The notes under the pieces: generated by a model | The model's input: the letters and a program-made list of their open reading frames with translations, nothing else | What the model was told of the DNA's origin: nothing | Database searches by the model: none | Position numbers and translations under genes: made by a program | In this document: one piece after another, positions 6,377 to 12,486 of the stretch | How the letters are laid out: each line of letters starts with the position of its first letter | Position numbering within the stretch: position 1 is the stretch's first letter | Virus record (IMG/VR): IMGVR_UViG_3300017528_000327 | Coordinates: 1 to 21,393 of that record | Source: a virus | DNA: 21,393 nucleotides | Strand: one strand, 5' to 3'

Positions 6377-7830
6377 TTCCGCACCAGCGTATAAGCGCGC
6401 TTCCGCGACTGGACGACGACGAAGCCCTCGCCGGCGAGCCGCTTGCGGATTGTCTCGCCGCGCGTCTCGTGGTCCGGCGCCGGGTGAAACTCGATGAACA
6501 GACAGCTTACGCCGGCGAGATCGCCGGGCTGGAGATGCTCGAGGAGGTCGTATTCGGCGCCCTCAATGTCCAGTTTGACTACATCAGGCTTGAATGCGAG
6601 CAGCTCGGTTCGGAAGTTGACGGCCGCGACGACCAGCCGTCCCTTGGCTTTCTCGCGCGGAACGACGCTATGCGAGCCAGGAAAGCCTGACGAGCACAGC
6701 TCGACACTACTGCGGTCGTCCGGCGCCAGGGCGGCGCGGACCAGCTGCGCGCGATCGCCGTATCGCGCCAGATTGCCGGCGATCAGGTCGGCGTTCTTTG
6801 CCACGGGCTCATATATGCGCACTGTGCTGGCACCCTGCTCCAGCGCCGCCGCCGAGAACGTTCCGATACAGCCGCCGCAGTCCATCACCCGCGCTCCAGC
6901 GCGCAGCTGGACCGCGGCGAACGGGTTCTTGGCTTCGGTCAGATCCTTGCCCAGCACCCAGGCGAACGACTTCGGAATATTGAAGCCGGCCGGCAGCGCG
7001 TCGCCGTAGCGGAAGACTGGCGCCGGCGGTCCCTGCTGTTCGGTGGTTGCGACACCGCTGGGAGGGGGTACCGCCGGCGCTGCCGGCGCAGCGGAAGGAC
7101 CGTTCGCGGCTGCCGGCGCTTGCTCCGGCGGTGACGCGGGCGCGGCGCCCGCCGGAGTAGTTACGTAGCGCTTGTCGACGTAGCTCTCGATCTCCAGCTT
7201 CGGATAGGTCAGCGACCGCGTATTCTTGGTGATCTTGACGCCGAGGATCGACGCGAACTTGTCGACCGCGGCTTGATCGACGAAATGCAGAACGACGTCT
7301 TGAAAGTACGATTTGTCCTCTTGCTCGAATTCCGGCATCCCCGACCACTCGCCGTGCGGATCGAGCACGGTCTCGGACGTCAGCGCCAGAAGCTGCGGCT
7401 CTGTGAAGCCGATCTGCGACAAGTCCGCGCCGAGCTCCTGCAGCTCGCCCAGCTCGATCTTCAGCAGATCGTAATCCCATGCGCTGTTCCGCGGGATCTG
7501 GTTGTCGGCGATGACGTGCTTGCGCTTCTGCTCGGCGGTCCAGCCGACGGCGATCATCACCGGCAGCTGCTTGATACCGAGACGCTCGGCGGCGACGATG
7601 CGGCCGTGGCCGGCGATTACGCCGCCGTCCTCGTCGATCAGGATAGGGTTCGTCCAGCCGTTCTCGCGGATCGACGCGACGATCTGGTCAATCTGCTCGG
7701 GCGGATGGGTGTTCGGATTGTTGACGTACGGCGTCAGCCGCTCGATCGGCCAGCGCTCGATCTTGTCGACCGGCCACGGGTTCGAGCTAAACGGCGCCGT
7801 TACCGGCGCCGCCGCGTTGGATTGCTGCAT
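6373..7830 (-). CDS. ParB-like domain fused to FkbM-family methyltransferase
   Basis: A 485-residue two-domain protein. Residues 25-125 are a ParB/sulfiredoxin-type domain (IERLTPYVNNPNTHPPEQID, ILIDEDGGVIAGHGRIVAAERLG, then HVIADNQI). Residues 175-212 resemble the extra strand-helix segment (FQDVVLHFVDQAAVDKFASI, then NTRSLTYP) found in phage ParB proteins. A Pro/Ala-rich linker spans about 224-272. Residues 285-485 form an FkbM-type SAM methyltransferase: motif I VMDCGGCIGTFSAA near 316-328, acidic EP at 341-342 and VKLDIEGAEYDLL at 418-430. FkbM enzymes O-methylate sugars and related hydroxyls, so methylation of a base-linked sugar is a reasonable inference next to TAGT. Phage ParB domains are more often fused to DNA N4/N6-methylases; this pairing is less usual. 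The ribosome site is weak (GAGAG) and the leader is highly structured. Confidence 0.88.
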   Translation of the reverse strand: MQQSNAAAPVTAPFSSNPWPVDKIERWPIERLTPYVNNPNTHPPEQIDQIVASIRENGWTNPILIDEDGGVIAGHGRIVAAERLGIKQLPVMIAVGWTAEQKRKHVIADNQIPRNSAWDYDLLKIELGELQELGADLSQIGFTEPQLLALTSETVLDPHGEWSGMPEFEQEDKSYFQDVVLHFVDQAAVDKFASILGVKITKNTRSLTYPKLEIESYVDKRYVTTPAGAAPASPPEQAPAAANGPSAAPAAPAVPPPSGVATTEQQGPPAPVFRYGDALPAGFNIPKSFAWVLGKDLTEAKNPFAAVQLRAGARVMDCGGCIGTFSAAALEQGASTVRIYEPVAKNADLIAGNLARYGDRAQLVRAALAPDDRSSVELCSSGFPGSHSVVPREKAKGRLVVAAVNFRTELLAFKPDVVKLDIEGAEYDLLEHLQPGDLAGVSCLFIEFHPAPDHETRGETIRKRLAGEGFVVVQSRKRAYTLVRK

Positions 7831-7854
7831 GGGGGCTGCTCTCGTTTGGAAGTA

Positions 7855-7935
7855 ACCGGGGCGGCCGCAGTCCGGCGTTACCGACGGACCACCCTCACCT
7901 CAGCGGATGAGCGGCCTTGTAAGGGCCGCCCCGGT
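7855..7935 (-). ncRNA. Structured 5' leader with two mutually exclusive stems upstream of ParB-FkbM
   Basis: A perfect 12-bp inverted repeat (ACCGGGGCGGCC; arms 7855-7866 and 7924-7935) encloses 57 nt. That interval contains small hairpins GTCCG/CGGAC (about 7870-7889) and CTCA-GCGGA-TGAG (about 7898-7910). On the leftward transcript the 5' arm can instead pair locally with GGCCGCTC (7916-7909) across a 7-nt CTTACAA loop. The two pairings exclude each other. The CCCCC run just before the ATG at 7830 could also pair with the GGGGC of the arm. It resembles a switching leader; no known riboswitch class is recognised. Confidence 0.45.
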
Positions 7936-7941
7936 CCGACG

Positions 7942-8024
7942 GTGGACTAATTTTAGCGCTACCGGTGCCAAACTAGTCCACCTCTGCGGTAAAGCGCTGC
8001 GGCGCAGCGTTTTACGGTGGACTA
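7942..8024 (-). promoter_or_regulatory. Leftward promoter flanked by three GTGGACTA operator-like sites
   Basis: Minus-strand TAAAAT (-10-like) lies at 7955-7950. GTGGACTA occurs at 7942-7949 and 8017-8024 on the plus strand and inverted (TAGTCCAC) at 7974-7981. Two of the sites bracket the -10 element at the positions expected for a start site and a -35 box; no good -35 hexamer is seen. The third site overlaps the stop of the small gene at 8022. Likely a regulated promoter for the modification operon. Confidence 0.5.
7989..8015. terminator. Terminator-like hairpin between leftward operons
   Basis: A 12-bp near-perfect stem GTAAAGCGCTGC-GGC-GCAGCGTTTTAC (one G-U pair on the plus RNA, one mismatch on the minus RNA). 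It sits just past the stop of the small gene at 8022 and between operator copies. A TTTT tract lies in the plus-strand arm and TTTA on the minus side, so it could end leftward transcription from the 8-12 kb operon. Confidence 0.5.
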
Positions 8025-8189
8025 AACCGGCTGACCGGCGTCATCTATGTACGGATGGCAGAGAAATGACGAGACATTGCGCAGCTCTCGACCGGCTTCC
8101 GCGCATCTCTCCAACGTCTCGAACTTGCCGCGATAGTCAGACTGGCACTGTCCGCCGACGGCGCAGACGACCGCGAGTAAAATCCACAT
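8022..8189 (-). CDS. Small Cys-containing, probably exported protein (55 aa)
   Basis: A short ORF at the end of the leftward operon, supported by a strong GAAGGAGG ribosome site 9 nt before the ATG at 8189 and by lying 3 nt after the upstream stop. The N-terminus MWILLAVVCAVGGQC is hydrophobic and signal-peptide- or lipoprotein-like, although a lysine or arginine before the hydrophobic stretch is missing. Four Cys residues in all (9, 15, 29, 44) could form disulfides after export. The TAG stop overlaps an operator-like GTGGACTA repeat. Function unknown. Confidence 0.65.
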   Translation of the reverse strand: MWILLAVVCAVGGQCQSDYRGKFETLERCAEAGRELRNVSSFLCHPYIDDAGQPV

Positions 8190-8192
8190 CGG

Positions 8193-8750
8193 TCAGTCCT
8201 CCTTCAGCTTCGGCCGACCGGGCTGTCGTGACCAGTGGCCGCGCCGGATTGCGCGCGGATCGTCTTTCTTGCGCAAGATCGGCAGCACATGCGCACAGAC
8301 CGAGCCCGGCCGCAGATTGTATTTTTCCTCGATCGCCGAGCTGGCGACGCCGTCCATCCAGTCGATCATGACCAGATCGAGCACGCCCGGCTCTTTGAAT
8401 ACCCTTACGTACTCGCCGCGCTTCCGCGCCGGCGGCGCCGGATACGGCTCTGGTGGCAGTGCCGGAGAGTGCGCCTCCGGATACATCGGTGCGCGCGTGC
8501 TGTCCTTGCGGCCGTAATTCTGGAGCGCCGGCGACTGCGGCCGCAGCGACAGCGATCGCGGCGTCTCGATCTTCGGCCAGACGGGTTCCGGACAGCGCCG
8601 ACCGACGTAGTAATCGACTGCCTCGAACCGGCCCTTAAATTGGGCGAGCAGCTCGCGGATCGTCGGCGCCTCGGCAACGCGGCCGTCGCGCTTTTTGTAG
8701 AACCACGTGCGCGTCTCGGTATCGTAAGCCGGATGGATTTTTACACTCAC
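8193..8750 (-). CDS. HTH-containing hypothetical protein (185 aa)
   Basis: Start assigned to the GTG at 8750, which overlaps the upstream stop (GTGA). The longer ATG-initiated version would overlap the Cys-rich gene for 180 nt with atypical Arg-rich residues. The N-terminal ~45 residues (IHPAYDTETRTWFYKKRDGR, then APTIRELLAQF) resemble a small strand-strand-helix domain that reads like an HicB/antitoxin- or AP2-like fold, unproven. A Pro-rich middle follows. The C-terminal ~60 residues read as HTH (LDLVMIDWMDGVASSAIEEK, then LRPGSVCAHVLPILRK), then a basic tail. Possible DNA-binding regulator; no family assigned. Confidence 0.7.
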   Translation of the reverse strand: MSVKIHPAYDTETRTWFYKKRDGRVAEAPTIRELLAQFKGRFEAVDYYVGRRCPEPVWPKIETPRSLSLRPQSPALQNYGRKDSTRAPMYPEAHSPALPPEPYPAPPARKRGEYVRVFKEPGVLDLVMIDWMDGVASSAIEEKYNLRPGSVCAHVLPILRKKDDPRAIRRGHWSRQPGRPKLKED

Positions 8751-8980
8751 GGCAGCACCCTCGACGTCGGCGCGGCGATCGGCTCGTCGAGCGGCGTCTC
8801 GATCTCGACGCCGCCGAGTGTTCGCTCGTAATAGCATCCGGGCGGGTACGCTTTGCCGCGGCAGATATTCTCGTCTGGAATGACGCAGCCGCAGAGCGTC
8901 GCCGCTCGGCGTCGCTTTCGCTTGCGCCATACTTTCTTGGCGATTGCGCGGAAATCGCGCGTTTCCCGTGAAACGTTCAT
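8747..8980 (-). CDS. Small basic Cys-containing protein (77 aa)
   Basis: Start at 8980, chosen for the GGGAGAG ribosome site 5 nt upstream. The N-terminal third is strongly basic (KKVWRKRKRRRAATL), followed by a four-Cys segment (CGCVIPDENICRGKAYPPGC) that could bind a metal or be disulfide-linked. It ends in a GTGA overlap with the next gene, so the two are coupled. No recognised family; nucleic-acid binding is plausible from charge alone. Confidence 0.7.
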   Translation of the reverse strand: MNVSRETRDFRAIAKKVWRKRKRRRAATLCGCVIPDENICRGKAYPPGCYYERTLGGVEIETPLDEPIAAPTSRVLP

Positions 8981-9018
8981 ATCATCTCTCCCTGTTTCGA
9001 CCAGGGCAGAGAATACGA

Positions 9019-9390
9019 TCAGACGCGTGCGCGCAACGGCTTCGCCAGCGCGCCGGCGATCTCGCATTGTTTCACAATAAATTCGGCGAACGCTCGGTCA
9101 TCCGCGCCGCGCCAGTCGACGGCGCCCGGCAACGGCTCGTTCTCGCCGCCGGTATAGTTGCGGCCGCGGAACTGGACGAACTTTGATTTCAGCTTGCGGA
9201 CGTCGACGTCGTGCGTCGGCAGCTCGCGGCAAGCGTGGCGCGCAAGCGGCCCGAGATCGTCGAAAGCCGACAGCTCGGACCGCTTGTCTTTCAGCCAGTA
9301 GCCCTCGACGACCGAATTGACGGCCGGCAGCGGGACGCGACTAGCTGCCCCTCTAGACCGGGCCGTTCGGTTGCGGTTGTGCAGTGACAT
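9019..9390 (-). CDS. Hypothetical protein (123 aa)
   Basis: The only ATG that keeps the ORF is at 9390, 38 nt inside the end of the preceding gene, with a weak ribosome site. A later non-ATG start shortly after the upstream stop (a GAGGGG is present there) cannot be excluded. The conserved-looking part starts near residue 23 (VVEGYWLKDKRSELSAFDDL) and continues through LKSKFVQFRGRNYTGG to an Ala-rich C-terminal helix (FAEFIVKQCEIAGALAKPLR). Not recognised. Confidence 0.65.
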   Translation of the reverse strand: MSLHNRNRTARSRGAASRVPLPAVNSVVEGYWLKDKRSELSAFDDLGPLARHACRELPTHDVDVRKLKSKFVQFRGRNYTGGENEPLPGAVDWRGADDRAFAEFIVKQCEIAGALAKPLRARV

Positions 9391-9919
9391 GGTCCATCGA
9401 CGGCGAGAGCGAAGCGGGGTTGACCGGTTCGGCCGGCGTCGGCGCCGAGCTGTCCGGCGCGGCCGGCAGCGGCGCGACCTTGTCGAGAATACCCATTGCC
9501 TGCTGCATGCGCAGCTTCAGCTCGGCGAAAAGGCGCTCGATCTCGGCTGCCATCGCCGGGATATCGAACGGCAGAACGGAGACGCCGGGCCCGCCGTTGA
9601 CATAGTCCGCCGGCGGAACGTCGTCCGGACGAACGCCGGGCTTCAGCTGGCGTTTCTGCGCGTCAGTAACCGGTCCGGGCGCTGGAGCGACCGGCGGCGC
9701 GACGCCGACCGGCGCCGGCGCGGTACCGTTCGGCTGGTGGGTTACGGCGGCGATCAGCGACGGAATGTTCGCGACCAGGTCGGCGGCGATCGTCGAGAGA
9801 TCGCGCTTCGACTGGACGCCGCTATGAGCATCGACTACGCCCCTCACGAGAGCGTCGATCGAGCGGCCAGGGGTCTCTTGCGAGGCGACGTGCTGTACCA
9901 AGTCTCGTGCGTTCAACAT
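9353..9919 (-). CDS. Hypothetical Ala/Pro-rich protein (188 aa)
   Basis: Strong ribosome site GAAGGAG 8 nt upstream of the ATG at 9919. A helical N-terminus (LNARDLVQHVASQETPGRSI, then DLSTIAADLVANIPSLIAAV) is followed by a Pro/Ala-rich linker, a YVNGGPGVSVLPFDIPAMAA segment and a helix EIERLFAELKLRMQQAMGIL that could be a coiled coil. The C-terminal tail is low complexity. The layout (helix, disordered linker, coiled coil) suggests a scaffold or adaptor, but no family is recognised. Confidence 0.75.
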   Translation of the reverse strand: MLNARDLVQHVASQETPGRSIDALVRGVVDAHSGVQSKRDLSTIAADLVANIPSLIAAVTHQPNGTAPAPVGVAPPVAPAPGPVTDAQKRQLKPGVRPDDVPPADYVNGGPGVSVLPFDIPAMAAEIERLFAELKLRMQQAMGILDKVAPLPAAPDSSAPTPAEPVNPASLSPSMDHVTAQPQPNGPV

Positions 9920-10097
9920 GGCTGGTCTCCTTCTCGCGCGCGTTCAGGGCAGCGCGCAGAGCCCCGGTCATCTTCTCGCGCCAGAAGTCCCGACCACAGA
10001 ACGTCTTCGACGCCCAGCCGTTCCGGCCAGGGAACCAATTGCGCAGCGCGGCTTCGACGGTAGCCGCGCTCGGCTCGATCTGGTGCCTACGCTTCAG
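9822..10097 (-). CDS. Candidate gene with non-ATG start (about 91 aa)
   Basis: The 167-nt gap between the flanking genes has one minus frame with strongly GC-rich third codon positions and protein-like content: ATVEAALRNWFPGRNGWASK, TFCGRDFWREKMTGALRAAL, then NAREKETSH. It lacks an in-frame ATG upstream. The best guess is CTG at 10097, which would overlap the upstream stop by 11 nt with only a weak GGCGAAG site. The frame stays open for ~98 nt into the next gene (stop at 9822), where codon quality drops. The middle is probably truly coding; both ends are uncertain. Confidence 0.4.
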   Translation of the reverse strand: MKRRHQIEPSAATVEAALRNWFPGRNGWASKTFCGRDFWREKMTGALRAALNAREKETSHVERTRLGTARRLARDPWPLDRRSREGRSRCS

Positions 10098-10314
10098 CGG
10101 GCTTCGCCGGGGGAAGCGTCTTGTCGTACGTCCGCGGCATCTCCTGCGTAGCCGCTTTCTCCTGCGTAGCCGCCTTCTCGGACGCCGCCTCCAGCGCCGC
10201 GCAGCTCGGACAGTACGGCGCCGACCAGCGCGTTAGACCGTCGCCGATATGCTCTTTCTGCCGGACCATCGGGGTCGCGTGCTTATCGCAGAACGTTACT
10301 TCCTGATCGTCCAT
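10087..10314 (-). CDS. Small putative zinc-ribbon protein (75 aa)
   Basis: Start at 10314 with GGAGACGACCG upstream; it overlaps the previous gene by 32 nt. An N-terminal Cys/His pair (FCDKHATPM) and a later CPSC knuckle (SAPYCPSCAAL) suggest a small zinc ribbon of about 40 residues. A duplicated KAATQE motif in tandem and a Pro/Lys-rich tail follow. Common type of phage accessory protein; no specific role can be given. Confidence 0.7.
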   Translation of the reverse strand: MDDQEVTFCDKHATPMVRQKEHIGDGLTRWSAPYCPSCAALEAASEKAATQEKAATQEMPRTYDKTLPPAKPAEA

Positions 10315-10843
10315 CGGTCGTCTCCGTTGGTTGCGGGTACAGGATCTCCAGCTCGCCGATCGGCAGCTGCATTTCCGACGCGGACAGGCGGGTCTTGCGG
10401 AGAACAACGCGGCCGTGGTCGAGCAGTTGCGCGTCGTACTTGCTCTCGCGGCGCAGATACTGACACGGACAATCGTCGGTCCACTTCTCGGCGACGATCT
10501 TCGTGCGCCAGTCGCTGCCGCGTAGCCAGACCAGCCAGCCGCCGGCGGCCGGCGGCGAGGCGAGCACCGGGCCACCGTCGGCGATCGCCGCTTCGTCGTC
10601 GTCCGCCGGCGTCTCGTAAGCCTCTTGACCGGCAAGATGCCGCTTGCGGTGTACATACGGCCACAGCTTCGGATTGTCCCCTTCCGGCTGCGTCTTGACG
10701 ATCTGCGAGACCAGCGCCGCGGCGATCGCGTCGCGCTTCGCTTGTTCCTCTTCGACCAGCCGTTGCCGGTTGCGCTCGGCGGCCGCCATCATGGTCAAGC
10801 CCTGGGCCTCGAGCTGGTCGGGGTCGAGCGATTGCCGGTTCAC
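10283..10843 (-). CDS. Hypothetical protein (186 aa)
   Basis: GTG start at 10843 overlapping the upstream TGA (GTGA), with AAAAAGG nearby. The N-terminal charged helix (EAQGLTMMAAAERNRQRLVE, then EQAKRDAIAAALVSQIV) is followed by an acidic DDDEAAIADG linker. The C-terminal domain has beta-like strands (GWLVWLRGSDWRTKIVAEKW) and a CPCQYLRRES pair, then LPIGELEILYPQ. It reads as one globular domain after a helical arm. Not recognised. Confidence 0.75.
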   Translation of the reverse strand: MNRQSLDPDQLEAQGLTMMAAAERNRQRLVEEEQAKRDAIAAALVSQIVKTQPEGDNPKLWPYVHRKRHLAGQEAYETPADDDEAAIADGGPVLASPPAAGGWLVWLRGSDWRTKIVAEKWTDDCPCQYLRRESKYDAQLLDHGRVVLRKTRLSASEMQLPIGELEILYPQPTETTDGRSGSNVLR

Positions 10844-11058
10844 GGCTGCAGCCTTTTTCGCATTTCGACGAAGTCGGCGATCAGCGCGTCGACGCCAGCT
10901 GTTGCGATCTGAATGCCGGCCTGCTGTCTGTCGTCGTAATAAATCCGGATGATGATGCCGGACAAATCCGGCATCGCGTCGACGCGTATCTGGGCGTTGC
11001 GCGGCTCGCGCGCTACCGCAGCCAGAGCCTCATATGCCTGCTCGTACGACGACCTCAT
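10840..11058 (-). CDS. Small hypothetical protein (72 aa)
   Basis: Start at 11058: GGAGAAG lies upstream and the ATG overlaps the preceding stop (ATGA); the longer version is Arg-rich shadow sequence. The alpha/beta pattern (SSYEQAYEALAAVA, then DLSGIIIRIYYDDRQQAGIQ, then a C-terminal helix ALIADFVEMRKRL) fits a small soluble fold. No recognised family. Confidence 0.75.
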   Translation of the reverse strand: MRSSYEQAYEALAAVAREPRNAQIRVDAMPDLSGIIIRIYYDDRQQAGIQIATAGVDALIADFVEMRKRLQP

Positions 11059-11360
11059 CGCAACACTTCTCCGGTACCGGTCCGGCCGGCTTGGCGGCCG
11101 CGCGATTGATCCTCTCTGGCCGCGGCCGCGATCTCGCGCGAGCGCTTGTCGTCTTGCAGCGATCGCCGCGCGTTGCCGACAGCTCGGACGTCCGGAGCGT
11201 CGTCGCGCTTCATATCGACGTCGTGCCGGTCTTGCGTGTGGTGCCACAGCGCCGCGACGAGCTGCGCCGCGACGTGCTTAAGCTTCGTCAGCTCGGCTTC
11301 GAGGCGCTCGATCCGGCGCGTCTTTGCCGCCTCGGCCATACGTTCCATAGATGTCGACAT
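11055..11360 (-). CDS. Coiled-coil hypothetical protein (101 aa)
   Basis: Starts 2 nt after the upstream stop. Weak ribosome site; an internal ATG at 11348 (MERMAEAAK) is an alternative. The N-terminal heptad-like helix (RRIERLEAELTKLKHVAAQL, then VAALWHH) is a probable coiled coil. The rest is a charged, Arg/Asp/Ala-rich and likely disordered tail. Function unknown. Confidence 0.65.
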   Translation of the reverse strand: MSTSMERMAEAAKTRRIERLEAELTKLKHVAAQLVAALWHHTQDRHDVDMKRDDAPDVRAVGNARRSLQDDKRSREIAAAAREDQSRGRQAGRTGTGEVLR

Positions 11361-11362
11361 AC

Positions 11363-12190
11363 TCAGTTCTTGCGCGTCATCGGCGTCACCGGCTTGCCTC
11401 GCGCGTCAAGCAGCTGCGCCCGCGGAACGGCGATCGTCTTTTTCTCGGCTGCCTGGACGGCGCCGGCGACCGCTTTCGCGAATTCGCGAGCGAATTGCAG
11501 CTCCGGCAGGCAGATCATGGTTTCCTGCGGCGTATCGACGTTCAGCGTTACGAGCAGACCGGGCACGCCTTCCAGATCGCCGCAAGCGAACGTGTCGACC
11601 ATCTCGACCGAATGCGGCACTGTCTCACCGGCCCGCGCGATCGCCATCTCGGCGGCGTAGCGTCCAGCGCGCAGCGACGCGATCAGATTGCTGACCGTCG
11701 TGAGCTCGATCTGGAGACCGACGACGCCCTGCGTCGCGGTCTCGACGGCAAGGCGGATAAACTTGCCGTCTTCCGCGGCGAAGATACTGACGACTTTTTC
11801 GAGCACGACGACTGGCGCCGAAACCGGTGGCATCGGTCCGTCGCGCTCGATGATCGCGTCGCCTCCGGCGCGCATCTTCTCCAGATCGGGGCCGGCAGCT
11901 CGAACGCCCTGCTCCTGGGACGTGATCGCCGACGTCTGCGGTGGCGGAGGCCAGGATCCGCCCCCGCCGCCGGTTGCAAACGTGCTATTGCCGCCGCCGT
12001 TGTTCCCGCTGGCGCTGGACGCCCCGCCGGCAGCTCCGTTGGAGCGCATCCACTGACCGGACCTGACTTCCCACCACTGTCCGGTCGACCCCTGCTTTCG
12101 TGTTCCCTCCGGCAGACCGACGGCGCTCTCGCGCGGCATCCAGTCGTAAGACGGAACGGCTTCGGACTTGTCTCCAGGCTGGTCGGCCAT
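11363..12190 (-). CDS. Hypothetical protein with disordered N-terminus (275 aa)
   Basis: Start placed at the ATG at 12190 (MADQPGDKSEAVPSYDWMPR). A TTG at 12322 gives a 319-residue version, but that TTG is itself part of a TTGACA -35-like box. Residues 1-110 are Gly/Ser/Pro-rich and disordered (GNNGGGNS, GGGGGSWPPPP). From about 130 a folded alpha/beta domain follows (APVVVLEKVVSIFAAEDGKF, then LAVETATQGVVGLQIELTTV, then CGDLEGVPGLLVTLNVDTPQ), ending in an Ala-rich helix. It is the first gene of the 8-12 kb operon, downstream of the GTRAC array. Not recognised. Confidence 0.75.
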   Translation of the reverse strand: MADQPGDKSEAVPSYDWMPRESAVGLPEGTRKQGSTGQWWEVRSGQWMRSNGAAGGASSASGNNGGGNSTFATGGGGGSWPPPPQTSAITSQEQGVRAAGPDLEKMRAGGDAIIERDGPMPPVSAPVVVLEKVVSIFAAEDGKFIRLAVETATQGVVGLQIELTTVSNLIASLRAGRYAAEMAIARAGETVPHSVEMVDTFACGDLEGVPGLLVTLNVDTPQETMICLPELQFAREFAKAVAGAVQAAEKKTIAVPRAQLLDARGKPVTPMTRKN

Positions 12191-12293
12191 CGAGGTTTTC
12201 CCATGTGTCAGGAGGGGCTGAGGCGGACCGGCGTAGCGCCGTCCGCCGCGGAACTGACAAAGCAAGCAAGATATCAGGTTCCGCGCGGGCGCA

Positions 12294-12322
12294 ATGAGTG
12301 TCTCAAAGTGAAATTCTGTCAA
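12294..12322 (-). promoter_or_regulatory. Candidate leftward promoter for the 8-12 kb operon
   Basis: Perfect TTGACA on the minus strand at 12322-12317, a 17-nt spacer, then ACTCAT at 12299-12294 as a poor -10 (three of six). The repeat array at 12331-12370 sits directly upstream, so the promoter may depend on an activator. The transcript would start about 100 nt before the ATG at 12190. Confidence 0.4.
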
Positions 12323-12330
12323 GCGCTGAA

Positions 12331-12440
12331 AATGGTGACAAAGCGTGACAGAAGGTAACAGAACGTAACAGACGCGCTCCGGCGATCGTCCGATTATCGT
12401 TTCGGATCAACGCGGTGTCGGCCGCGTTACGTTTTGTTAC
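12331..12440. repeat. Phased GTRAC repeat array, left copy
   Basis: Four tandem 10-bp units at 12331-12370 (AATGGTGACA, AAGCGTGACA, GAAGGTAACA, GAACGTAACA). After 56 bp comes an inverted pair GTTAC at 12426-12430 and 12436-12440, again 10 bp apart. One-helical-turn phasing puts all sites on one face of the DNA. A homologous array is at 20937-21030. Confidence 0.8.
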
Positions 12441-12486
12441 TTTTTTTTTGATCTGGCTGTGGAACGAAGCTTGACGGCTGGACCGA

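Larger units (their letters stand above)
12191..12486. other. 296-bp control region, no convincing gene
   Basis: Lies between the replication operon and the 8-12 kb operon. It holds a leftward TTGACA box, a four-unit 10-bp direct array, an inverted GTTAC pair, a 9-T tract (12441-12449) and an 8-bp inverted repeat (12455-12462 with 12496-12503, the latter inside the end of the upstream gene). No rightward or leftward ORF here has a credible start site. Confidence 0.7.

Noticed and set aside
11351-12358. 335-codon plus-strand open frame
   Set aside because: Antisense shadow of the gene at 11363 and it runs into the repeat array.
12331-12370. CRISPR-like reading of the tandem repeats
   Set aside because: Units are 10 bp with no spacers, so they are binding-site or iteron type.
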